This document shows, one piece after another, positions 45,801-52,997 of a stretch of 64,000 nucleotides of DNA. The notes under the pieces were generated by a model. That model was not told the DNA's origin, searched no databases, and was given only the letters and a program-made list of their open reading frames with translations. The DNA comes from Thermophagus sp052400625 (GTDB lineage: Bacteria; Bacteroidota; Bacteroidia; Bacteroidales; Marinilabiliaceae). How positions within the stretch are numbered: the stretch's first letter is position 1; every line of letters begins with the position of its first letter. The stretch is taken from NCBI GenBank assembly GCA_052400625.1, contig JBQTGH010000007.1. One strand, 5' to 3'. The translations under genes were made by a program, and so were the position numbers.

Positions 45801-46236
45801 ATTGCCCTTCCATATCGGTTGGGGAAGGCACCTTCTCTAAAAGCGCTTCTGAGTAAGTGACCACAAGGCATTTTTCGGAACTTTTCTGAAGTTGTTCCAA
45901 TGCTTTGGTGCGGAGAATAACATTACTGCCGTCGGTTTGTCCAAAGGCAGGCGAACGTTTATAACTGGAAGGAAAAAAGAACACGGACGATTCTCCCGCC
46001 AACTGCATCAAATCGTGATAAAAGTAGGCCGCGTCTTCTTTATCATATAAGACAAACAGGTGTTTTTGCCGGCCTGCTTTCATGGCAGCCACCAATGCTG
46101 CCGATGAACCCGAAAGCCCCTTCAAATAAAGGTCTTCTTCCGACGATGCCAGCCAATCCTCAAGCTCTTTTAGTCCGGGATGTTCTTTAAAATTTTGTAA
46201 TAACGTGCTCCACTCCACTGGATAAAATTTTTGCAA
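42865..46236 (-). CDS. mfd: Transcription-repair coupling factor
   Basis: A 1123-residue SF2 translocase that removes stalled RNA polymerase and recruits UvrA. The N-terminal UvrB-like part is followed by the polymerase-interacting domain (LNPGDYVVHIDHGIGRFGGL), then the motor: Walker A GDVGFGKTELA, DEEQ box IIDEEQHFGV, TATPIPRTLQ and QLRGRVGRSNKKAFCYLL. A TRCF C-terminal domain ends the protein. The frame opens with TTG at 46234-46236 directly behind an in-frame stop; a GTG at 46218 (before EWSTLLQNFKEHPG) is an alternative that fits relatives well. A TACTTTTG box overlaps the TTG, so the exact start is open. Confidence 0.95.
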   Translation of the reverse strand: MQKFYPVEWSTLLQNFKEHPGLKELEDWLASSEEDLYLKGLSGSSAALVAAMKAGRQKHLFVLYDKEDAAYFYHDLMQLAGESSVFFFPSSYKRSPAFGQTDGSNVILRTKALEQLQKSSEKCLVVTYSEALLEKVPSPTDMEGQSMTIQAGDKLDLTFVTEFLQDIGFQRVDFVYEPGQYSIRGSIIDVYSYAGEDPIRLDFFGDEVESIRTFDIESQLSRTRLSSVSIYPNLSDPPPSEAHYLSLPEFLSSATRVWMESPHQIMEKVKDIYNRVVQKNEQQKEEDENPQDIPSAEDLTNPEMLEKGLARNPKIIWGREPTTEQHKSITFETSPQPVFKKNFDLLEADLQNKQEEGYQIYILSDNPRQLERLKQIFEDRGKQIAYTEINRTLHSGFIDHHLKICVYTDHQIFDRYHKFSLRTDKAKAARQSLSIKELTRLNPGDYVVHIDHGIGRFGGLVTTEVNGQKQEVIKLIYKDNDVILVNIHSLHRISKFKGKDGEPPRINKLGTGAWQRTKEKTKKKVKDIARELIALYAARKAQPGYAFSPDSFMQKELEASFIFEDTPDQNKATLAIKKDMEDKTPMDRLVCGDVGFGKTELAVRAAFKAVSDSKQVAVLVPTTILALQHYQTFKDRLKDFPCRVEYISRLRKTSQTKKVISELKEGKVDIVIGTHRLAGKDVVFKDLGLLIIDEEQHFGVAVKEKLKRLKVNVDTLTLTATPIPRTLQFSLMGARDLSILNTAPPNRHPIITELHVFNETIIKEAITYELERNGQVFFINNRVQNIYELEQAVNRWLPEVRTVVAHGQMEGQKLEKIMLDFMAGEYDVLIATTIIESGLDIPNANTIIINNAHHFGLSDLHQLRGRVGRSNKKAFCYLLAPPLTTLTQDARRRLRIIEEFSELGSGFNIAMQDLDIRGAGNLLGAEQSGYISDIGYETYQRILQEAMLELREDEFPDLFKEDVKPGAAVQSFVQDCQIETDEEVRIPDDYISNTAERMDLYRELDNIDNEDNLKDFEFKLKDRFGPIPAPALSLLHIVRLRIKAQSMGIEKLILKNHTARLYFVDNPGSRFYQSECFGKILSWVQNHPKDFQMKQKGERLILKIKKADNVQTLKKLLDEITAA

Positions 46237-46781
46237 AAGTAGTTATTCTTAACGCAACGACGCCATGACGCTGAGGGTTTTTGAGAGAAATAGAGGTAAA
46301 TGGACCGTGAATGGCAAGGATGCTCACCTCAAGGGAAACACCCATAAACTGATTCATCCGGATTTTATCTGGCCATTAATTTAAGTGAAATTCAATTTGA
46401 ATAAGTGTGTAATGGTTAAAGAAAAAAAGGCGGTAAATCGTAAGCAGGTTTCGTTCTCTGCTTTTTTTTGTGCACGGAGTACAATTATACTTGTCATCAA
46501 AAAGCTTTTGCGATTGGTGTATTAACGACAGGTGGTGTCGGGCGCATTTTTGCAGCTTGGGCCGGCGATTTATTGGGAGGACCTGCCGGGGGGGTCGTGG
46601 CACTTATTATAGGTGCTGCATTAAATACCTTGGTTCGTTGATTTTGTAGATGTCTTTTATTTTATTTGTGAATATCTGTTTTTTAGATAGGGATAGAGAA
46701 TATGGCTTTCTTAGAGTGCCCATTTATGTGATTGTATATTTAATGTCAATCTTAATTGAAATGTTGAAATAATTCTGAAAT
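46237..46781. other. Intergenic region with a repeat word and a small ORF remnant
   Basis: Near 46251-46280 is AACGCAACGACGCCATGACG, a word that recurs at 52004 (AACGCAGAGACGCCATGACG). At 46342-46365 CATCCGGATTTTATC is a weak match to the tail of the interspersed element on the minus strand. A short Gly-rich frame at 46504-46641 is listed separately. A promoter for the membrane protein at 46782 must lie here but no good box was found. Confidence 0.45.
46412..46641 (+). pseudogene. Possible small Gly-rich membrane peptide, split between two frames
   Basis: A frame from ATG 46412 (MVKEKKAVNRKQVSFSAFF) runs 36 codons to a TAA at 46520-46522. In the -1 frame, open from 46444 to a TGA at 46639-46641, there is a striking segment AFAIGVLTTGGVGRIFAAWA followed by GDLLGGPAGGVVALIIGAAL and NTLVR, which looks like a glycine-zipper membrane peptide or the mature part of a two-peptide bacteriocin. 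It has no ATG of its own. The two frames overlap at AAAAAGC (46499-46505), where a -1 shift would join them. It is either a frameshifted remnant or a frameshift-expressed peptide; I cannot decide. Confidence 0.3.
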
Positions 46782-47123
46782 ATGAAAAAACAGAGAAAGA
46801 TAATCGGACTGATATTGCTTATTGCAACTGTTCTTATCTATTTCTTTTCAAATCATCAAAGCCCTTTTGCCAGATTGTTTCTTTTTGCAGGCATGGGTGT
46901 TTCGGGATTGTTGATGACCAATGCAAAATGGACTATTCCTAAAAAATACAGATTACACTCTTTAGGTCTGTTCCTGTTTGCCGTAGTGGGGATTTATATC
47001 ACCCTTTTTTCTTCTTTCAACGATACGGTAAGAAGGGGTGTGGCCGCTGTTGGTTTGTTTGTGGTTACCGTTTTCTTGGTGATTATGACCTTAAAAAATA
47101 AAAATAGGGCGTTGAAAAGATGA
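46782..47123 (+). CDS. Small four-helix membrane protein of unknown function
   Basis: A 113-residue protein with basic ends and four hydrophobic segments: IGLILLIATVLIYFFS, ARLFLFAGMGVSGLLM, LHSLGLFLFAVVGIYITLF and GVAAVGLFVVTVFLVIMTL. It has no recognisable motif. The start ATGAAAAAACAGAGAAAG follows an A/T-rich stretch. Codon use resembles the neighbouring genes, so it looks real. It stands alone between the decayed small ORF and an A/T-rich repeat array. Confidence 0.6.
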   Translation: MKKQRKIIGLILLIATVLIYFFSNHQSPFARLFLFAGMGVSGLLMTNAKWTIPKKYRLHSLGLFLFAVVGIYITLFSSFNDTVRRGVAAVGLFVVTVFLVIMTLKNKNRALKR

Positions 47124-47204
47124 GCCAGTGAGCCCTATAGATAAAAAAAACGAGATTCCATGGCCCCGAGGAATAAATTATAAAGATGGTGAGGACACTT
47201 AACC

Positions 47205-47525
47205 TATGCGAAAAAATTTTCGTTAGACTACCTGGAAAAATTCTCGTTAGCTTAATCAAAAAAATTTGGGAGCCTTAACGGAACTTTTCCGTTAGGTTAA
47301 CCAAAACTTTTCGTTAAGGCTTCCGAACTTTTCCGTTAAGGCTTCCAAACTTTTCGATTAAGGCTCTCCCAACTTTTTCTTAAGCCTTTGGAAAAACTTT
47401 TTTCGTTAAGGCAGAGGAATATGTTCCGCTTAAGTGAACAATCGATATGTCCTTTAAGTTACCCAAAATTTTTTCCGCTGGGTTAATCAGAATTTTTTGG
47501 GTTAAGCTAACCAAATTTTTTTGAT
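47205..47525. repeat. Degenerate A/T-rich repeat array
   Basis: About a dozen imperfect units of 22-30 bases share the word ACTTTTCCGTTAAGGCTTCC or variants (TTTTCGTTAAGGC, TTTTCCGTTAGGTTAACC, TTTTTGGGTTAAGC). All lie in one orientation. The spacers vary in length, so this is not a CRISPR array. No gene is present between 47124 and 47648. The array lies downstream of the small membrane protein and of the LytTR regulator, both of which end here. Confidence 0.7.
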
Positions 47526-47648
47526 GGTAATTGTGGGATGAGGATATTAACGCGGAGAGGCAATGGCGTGGAGGAAATGAAATAAAGGCAAAAACTATTC
47601 TTTAAACAGAGCCCCCCAAAACCGCTTAGGCCGGTCGATTCGGGAACT

Positions 47649-48341
47649 TTATTTCAACAACCTTTTTTTTACCTCCATTCTGTAATTTCTGGAAACAGGT
47701 AGTTTGTAATGGTCAATTCCCAGGATGTTTCCCTCCAGCGAAGTGGCTTTATCGAGGTTGACGATAAATGATTTATGAATCTTTAAAAAATGGTGTGGCG
47801 GTAATTTTTGAGCAAATGCACTTAGCGTTGAATGTGTGATGTGCTTCTTTTGGGTGGTTTGAATGGCGATATAATTGTCCATCCCTTCGATAAAAAGTAT
47901 GTCGGCCAGGTTGACCTTCTCGTATTTGTTGGTTGTTTTAATAAAAATGGACTCGGATAAGGAATTCGCCGATTTATCTTTTTGAACCCAATCGTACACT
48001 TTATTGGTCGCTTTTAAAAACCGCTCAAAGGAAACGGGTTTAAGCAAATAATCGGCCACGTCAAATTCATAGCCTTTCAGGGCATATTGCTCGTAAGCAC
48101 TAACAATAATTATTCTGGGCGAATCGGTTAATCCGGAAAGAAAATCTACACCAGAAAGGTAGGGCATCTCAATGTCGAGATAAATCAGGTCAACGGGTTG
48201 TGCTTTTAACACATTTCCTAACTGAATGGCATCTTCGCAAACCGCAACAAGTTCCAAAAAACCAAGTTTTTCAATATAACCTTGTAAGCCTTTGCGAGCC
48301 ATCGGTTCATCGTCGGTTATGATGCATCGTAGTTTTACCAT
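47649..48341 (-). CDS. LytTR-family response regulator
   Basis: A 230-residue regulator: receiver domain (residues 1-120; acidic pair D10-D11, phospho-acceptor D56 in IYLDIEMP, K in DYLLKPVSF) and a C-terminal LytTR DNA-binding domain (about 130-230; IFIKTTNKYEKVNLADILFI and LPPHHFLKIHKSFIVNLDKA). It should act as transcription factor for the adjacent kinase. The two genes overlap by seven bases, so they form a pair. The likely target is its own operon or a gene nearby, as is common for LytTR systems; no binding repeats were identified. Confidence 0.93.
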   Translation of the reverse strand: MVKLRCIITDDEPMARKGLQGYIEKLGFLELVAVCEDAIQLGNVLKAQPVDLIYLDIEMPYLSGVDFLSGLTDSPRIIIVSAYEQYALKGYEFDVADYLLKPVSFERFLKATNKVYDWVQKDKSANSLSESIFIKTTNKYEKVNLADILFIEGMDNYIAIQTTQKKHITHSTLSAFAQKLPPHHFLKIHKSFIVNLDKATSLEGNILGIDHYKLPVSRNYRMEVKKRLLK

Positions 48342-49366
48342 TCTATACTTAAATTGGCAGTAAAAGAATTCGTCTTTTTAAAGGTACTAAAAGAATGTTT
48401 GCCGGGATACAGCAGGTTGAGTCTTCTTTGTAAATTCAGGAGGCCAATGCCACCGGATTTGCGATTCCCGGTATGAGCAATTGCAGGAATGGCATTTTCT
48501 ATATGAAAAGATAATGCGCCATTTTTTAGCTGTGCATCAATGGTTATCCAATATTCTCCGCCAATATATTTGTAAGCGTTTTCGACCAACGGGAATAGTA
48601 GCAATGGGTGTATGGGCTGCCCATTCAGTTGCGGGTCAACATGAATGGTTAGGTGGAACGAGGGTTTCATGCGTACCTTCATAAATTCCGTATAATGGCG
48701 GATGAAATTGAGTTCTTGCCTGATCTTTACCGTTTGATTAATGTCGTATAGCTGGTAGCGCAAGAGTTCGGACAATTGCTCAATGGCTTTTCGCGGGGCC
48801 TGGTTCGATTCATCAATTTGAAAATATATGGCATTGAGGGCATTAAAAAGAAAGTGGGGGTGAAACTGTGCTTTTAAAAATTTTAATTCCGTTTCCATTT
48901 GAGTTTTTTCAATTTGCTGGGTTAAGGTTTTCTGATGAATATAGGCCTCAAGGATATCGCCTCCTCTGAAAATGGAATAATAAATTACCAGCAGTAAAGA
49001 GGTGACGATTTCGGCAATGACAAGGTCGTCGATTCCAACAGGGTCGTTTGTGAAAAAATGAATGACATAAATGCAAGGAACCGTTATCACGATGCCGGAT
49101 AATAGTATGATGATGTATTCTTTTATCAGCTGTTGTACCGATAGCTTTCCCGTTTTTTTCCGGTGCTTTTTTACAAAAGCATGCAGCGAGTATTCAATGG
49201 CAAATGAAATAATGATTACGGATACGAACTCGATGAGGTTCTGGGATAAAGGACGTTCCCAGAACTTCGATTCCAGAGGCACGTCGCTTATTAATCGGAT
49301 AATAATTAGTACGGTGGTTCCAAATATTAGGGGTGAAATCCGGAACCATTTGTTTGTCCGGTTCAT
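48335..49366 (-). CDS. LytS/YehU-type sensor histidine kinase
   Basis: A 343-residue membrane kinase with four hydrophobic segments in the first 135 residues, a short coiled-coil (IHQKTLTQQIEKTQMETELK), then the His_kinase domain with the phospho-acceptor in AQFHPHFLFNALNAI (H169 or H171) and an ATPase end (PLLLFPLVENAYKYI, GGIGLLNLQRRL). There is no extracellular sensor domain, so the signal is probably sensed in the membrane. It overlaps the LytTR regulator by seven bases and starts 44 bases after the TonB-type receptor gene. Confidence 0.92.
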   Translation of the reverse strand: MNRTNKWFRISPLIFGTTVLIIIRLISDVPLESKFWERPLSQNLIEFVSVIIISFAIEYSLHAFVKKHRKKTGKLSVQQLIKEYIIILLSGIVITVPCIYVIHFFTNDPVGIDDLVIAEIVTSLLLVIYYSIFRGGDILEAYIHQKTLTQQIEKTQMETELKFLKAQFHPHFLFNALNAIYFQIDESNQAPRKAIEQLSELLRYQLYDINQTVKIRQELNFIRHYTEFMKVRMKPSFHLTIHVDPQLNGQPIHPLLLFPLVENAYKYIGGEYWITIDAQLKNGALSFHIENAIPAIAHTGNRKSGGIGLLNLQRRLNLLYPGKHSFSTFKKTNSFTANLSIEW

Positions 49367-49410
49367 GAGTCTTTTTTATAGCGTTCCAGGCATTATGAGT
49401 TCATGCACTT

Positions 49411-51777
49411 TTACAAAGATATTCGTTTTGTGTTTAAACCTTTTTGAACGTTGGGCTTTTTTATCTCGTGTCCTTTTTTGATTCGGAAAGTCAGGGATAA
49501 TCCTATCATGGTATGATCCGAAAATTCATGGGTGGTGGCATACCCGCCATTGATTATCCCTTCTACACGTGTGCGATTTGAATGAAACCAGTCGTAGGAA
49601 AAGATGTTGAGTGTTGCCTTCCCATCGAAAAAGTCGCGCTTAATACCTCCCGAAATTTGCCATATGGGCAAAACATCTATTTGTCCGTATGGCATGCGAC
49701 TGTTATAAAAGCCGCTTATTTCTCCCTTCCAGCCCCATGGTAGTATTATTCGGTTCTGAGCTCCAATTTGAAAGGTGATACCTTCATTTTTTTGGGTGAT
49801 ACCTGCCTCAATCCATTTGTAGTTGTTTTGTACAAGTTCGGCATGGAGACTTGTATGAAACCAGTTGGTAAGCGTTAATTGAGCAGCATCGATTTGTAAA
49901 CCATATGAGTTGTGCCACGACATGTTGGTAGGCATAACCAGCACGCGTTTGCTGTTGGGGTGTACAATATATGATTTGCTGATGGCGTGCCGGGTGTTGG
50001 CGTAAAAAAGACTGAATCTGTAAGCCTTGCGAATGGTGAAGGATAAACTGAGTCGATGGGTGAATTGGGGTTCCAGCTTCGTGTTGCCTTGTTCATACGT
50101 GTAGGAATCAAATACATATACGAACGGATTCAGGTCTTTATAGTTGGGACGATCGATTCGGCGATCATAAGTCAAGCTAAGGGCATTTTGGCTCGGGAAA
50201 TAACGGACAATCATCAAACTTGGGAACAAATTGGTATAGGATTGGTCCATGGAGTCGGTTGTGATATTTGTATTTTCAATTCGTAATCCGGCATGGATCG
50301 TTACGGGTTTTGTTTGAATCTTACTGTTTACATATAAGGCATTGATATTCTCGTTGTAGTCAAAGTTGGAACTTAACCCTGAATCATTTATCCATTGTTC
50401 CCTTTTTTTGATTTGGCTGGCAGATACGTTGTCAATGTTGACGAAATTGCTTTTTGCACCTGCTTCAAAACGCAGCAGAGACGATATGGGATAGGTCCAA
50501 TCCACATTTCCGGAAATCATTTTTATATGACCATCTTTTTGTGTCCGGGATATGGATTCCGTGGAGGCGAGGGATGATGCAGACACCCTATCGAAATGGA
50601 ACTGAGGCTCATTAATGGAATAGTATAGCCCATCGACCGAGGCAGAAATTTCTTTACCGAACGAATCCATTTTATGCTGAAAGTAAAGAGAAGTCATGAA
50701 GTTTTGACGACTTTCATCATTATTAGTGGTTGAATGTATGGCTGAATCTTTGAGGGTTTGGGAGGTGTAAAACAAAGAATTTAATACGCCGTTTTCTATT
50801 CTGTGATAAAGGTTCCCTCTGGCCTTTACGCCCAATGATGTATGGGTCGTCAGGTTGTAATCAACCCCTACATTGAAATAGTGCGATTGGTCCTTTCTTT
50901 TCCGGTACGAGTCCTGGTCAAAAAAAATCGTTGGGTCAGTGGTGGTTTCCGGAAAATTGCGGGTGACCGTTAAATCGACATAGTCATCTCCCCGATAGAA
51001 TCCGTAAAGCCCATAAATGTTTAGTTGGTTTATTTGTGTGCCAAGAGAAATGTTATTGTTGCATCGGCCGTATTTCCCCTGCTCATAATTGGTGTTTAGT
51101 TTGACGTTGTAGCCGGCATTGTTGTTTTTTTGCGTATGAATGTCAATAATTCCGGCCTTTCCTGCTGCCTCATATTTTGCTGAGGGATGATTTATCAATT
51201 CTATTTTGCTTAACGAATTGGCCGGTATCGACATTAAATAGTTTAATAGCTCAGAGCCGGATAAATAGGCGCTTTTGCCGTTGACCAGAATTCTGACTCC
51301 CGATTTTCCATTCAGATAAATGGACCCATCGTTGTTTATTATTATGCCCGGTAAGTTTTTTAATACCGAATAGGCGGTGCCCGATGAGGTTGTTGACGAT
51401 AATCCCGGATATACAGTTGTTTTGTCGGGGGTTACCTGTGCCATAGATTTTTGGGCGGTGACAACTATTTCGTCAATTTCGGTTTCTTTCTTGGGCAACA
51501 CAATTGTCATTTGGCGATGAGGTACTACATCTATGCTTCTGTAACCAATAAATGAAATGTTTAGCGATGTTGTATTTTTGGGTATTTTCAGTTGAAATAC
51601 GCCATTTATATCACTGGTGGTACCTATTGCGGTGTCAGGGATAGAGATGGTTGCACCAACTAATGGAACCTTGGCTTCGTCGGTTATTTTTCCCCGAATG
51701 GTTATTGATTCTTGGCCAATCAGGTGAGAGATGCCGAAACATTGGATGCAGGCAAAAAGGAAGAATAATTTTTTCAT
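49411..51777 (-). CDS. TonB-dependent-receptor-like outer-membrane beta-barrel protein with CarboxypepD_reg domain
   Basis: A 788-residue protein: signal peptide (ending near HLIGQ), a carboxypeptidase-regulatory-like domain (about 22-105; ITIRGKITDEAKVPLVGATI), a plug (DEIVVTAQKSMAQVTPDKTT to GIIDIHTQKNNNAGYN), and a 500-residue barrel of the outer-membrane beta-barrel 3 type. It belongs to the group without SusD partner; ligands are peptides or other substrates, usually unknown. It is the first gene of a leftward group with the kinase and LytTR regulator, which suggests the receptor and the two-component system work on the same signal. Confidence 0.88.
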   Translation of the reverse strand: MKKLFFLFACIQCFGISHLIGQESITIRGKITDEAKVPLVGATISIPDTAIGTTSDINGVFQLKIPKNTTSLNISFIGYRSIDVVPHRQMTIVLPKKETEIDEIVVTAQKSMAQVTPDKTTVYPGLSSTTSSGTAYSVLKNLPGIIINNDGSIYLNGKSGVRILVNGKSAYLSGSELLNYLMSIPANSLSKIELINHPSAKYEAAGKAGIIDIHTQKNNNAGYNVKLNTNYEQGKYGRCNNNISLGTQINQLNIYGLYGFYRGDDYVDLTVTRNFPETTTDPTIFFDQDSYRKRKDQSHYFNVGVDYNLTTHTSLGVKARGNLYHRIENGVLNSLFYTSQTLKDSAIHSTTNNDESRQNFMTSLYFQHKMDSFGKEISASVDGLYYSINEPQFHFDRVSASSLASTESISRTQKDGHIKMISGNVDWTYPISSLLRFEAGAKSNFVNIDNVSASQIKKREQWINDSGLSSNFDYNENINALYVNSKIQTKPVTIHAGLRIENTNITTDSMDQSYTNLFPSLMIVRYFPSQNALSLTYDRRIDRPNYKDLNPFVYVFDSYTYEQGNTKLEPQFTHRLSLSFTIRKAYRFSLFYANTRHAISKSYIVHPNSKRVLVMPTNMSWHNSYGLQIDAAQLTLTNWFHTSLHAELVQNNYKWIEAGITQKNEGITFQIGAQNRIILPWGWKGEISGFYNSRMPYGQIDVLPIWQISGGIKRDFFDGKATLNIFSYDWFHSNRTRVEGIINGGYATTHEFSDHTMIGLSLTFRIKKGHEIKKPNVQKGLNTKRISL

Positions 51778-52399
51778 GGCAGATAATTTTTCTGAATGAT
51801 GGGTCTCCGAATGGTCCCGAAATGGTTCTCCGGGCTAAGAAGGTTGTTCACAACTCTTCTGTCAGGCCTCTTTCGGGAAATCTTTCCGATTCAAAAGTAT
51901 GTTGGCCGGCATGGACCGGGAAATTATTTTGGTCACCTGCATGGTTTCTTGGGTCAGATACATTTATTGTGGCAGAAGCCTGAAATCGCACTCCCTAACA
52001 AAACGCAGAGACGCCATGACGCAGAGCGGTTTTATGTAAGAATATTAAATACCCCATTTCAAGAACTGGGATAAGCTTTTACATGGTGTCGGTCTAAGCT
52101 TATACATAGCTTTGGTATAACCTTATACCAGATGTTGGGATAAGCTTATACACGGTATTGGTATAACCTTATACCTGGTCTTGGGATAACCTTATCCCGG
52201 GTGTTGGTATAACCTTTCCCGGATGTAGGTATAATACTTTCCCGGAGTTACGGAAAACCTTGTGTCAACCGATTAAAGGATGGATGGTGATAATTCTCGA
52301 ATCATTAATAATGTACAGGTTGTAACCCTCAATTTGGGCGATAGGGCATTTTTTGCCATTTTTGGGGAAACGGCCCTGAATGTTTGCATTTTTTAAATC
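51778..52399. other. Spacer with a short dispersed repeat and a palindromic array
   Basis: The 622 bases contain no gene. AAACGCAGAGACGCCATGAC (52002-52021) recurs at 46251 in degenerate form. From 52068 the palindromic repeat array and then the duplicated leader begin (see the 52068-52826 entry). The promoter of the TonB-type receptor should lie near 51780-51850 on the minus strand but was not pinned down. Confidence 0.5.
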
Positions 52400-52826
52400 A
52401 TGAGGAAAAGCGTATCAACAGTTTCGGAAGTATTAAATTTTAGCGTTGAAGACGTTTGGAATACCATTACAGATAATAAAAATTGGCAATGGCGGAGCGA
52501 TCTTCAAAATATTAAGATATTAAATGATAAGGAGTTTGTTGAGTGTGGCAAGAGCGGTTTAGAAATTCGCTTTAATATAACCCGTAAAGAAAAGTTTAAA
52601 GTCTACCAATTCACGATGAATAGTAAATATTTCTCGGGAGAGTGGACAGGTTATTTTGAAAAATTATCGGATGAGAGGACAAGGATTACATTTACAGAAT
52701 CCATAATCTATAAGTACCTTTTTCTGAAATTTTTTTCATCTCTCTTTATCAACCTTAAAGCTATCCAAATGAAATATATGAGAGATTTAAAAAAGAAACT
52801 GGGAGAAACATCCGGAAATGGCTAAA
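52068..52826 (+). repeat. Segmental duplication, first copy (palindromic array, leader and SRPBCC gene)
   Basis: 52068-52826 matches 54834-55582 nearly base for base. It has three parts: an array of degenerate 22-24-base units at 52068-52250, each built round the palindrome GGTATAACCTTATACC or a variant (GGGATAACCTTATCCC, GGTATAACCTTTCCC); an intergenic leader containing ACGGAAAACCTTGTGTCAAC; and the SRPBCC gene. The copies differ by the loss or gain of array units and by scattered substitutions. Similarity fades just after the gene's stop. Confidence 0.9.
52400..52825 (+). CDS. SRPBCC (START-like) family protein, copy 1
   Basis: A 141-residue protein of the polyketide cyclase/START-like fold: an N-terminal strand-helix (STVSEVLNFSVEDVWNTITD), a run of strands (WQWRSDLQNIKILNDKEFVE, KVYQFTMNSKYFSGEWTGYF, RTRITFTESIIY) and a long C-terminal helix (FFSSLFINLKAIQMKYMRDL). 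Such proteins hold a hydrophobic ligand in a cavity; the ligand is unknown. No signal peptide. It differs from the copy at 55165 at only seven or so positions plus the tail (GETSGNG against SETS), so the duplication is recent. Confidence 0.8.
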   Translation: MRKSVSTVSEVLNFSVEDVWNTITDNKNWQWRSDLQNIKILNDKEFVECGKSGLEIRFNITRKEKFKVYQFTMNSKYFSGEWTGYFEKLSDERTRITFTESIIYKYLFLKFFSSLFINLKAIQMKYMRDLKKKLGETSGNG

Positions 52827-52997
52827 TGTATTGAGATAGTTTGAAATTTAATTCAGATTAAAAAATCGGTTCATCACAAAAATGCGTACCTTATTCCTTA
52901 AGTTTACAGCAATGCCCCAAAGGGAAAGAATATTGCCAATTTATGAATTGTTGTGTAATGTGTAAATTTTATTGGTACAATAAGTCAAGTAATTTTT

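Noticed and set aside
42900..46100. Many plus-strand frames inside mfd
   Set aside because: All are antisense shadows of a clearly conserved protein.
46560..46640. Complete bacteriocin gene
   Set aside because: The Gly-rich segment lacks a double-glycine leader and an ATG in frame, and there is no export or immunity gene nearby.
47205..47525. CRISPR array
   Set aside because: Units are degenerate and spacing is irregular; no constant direct repeat.
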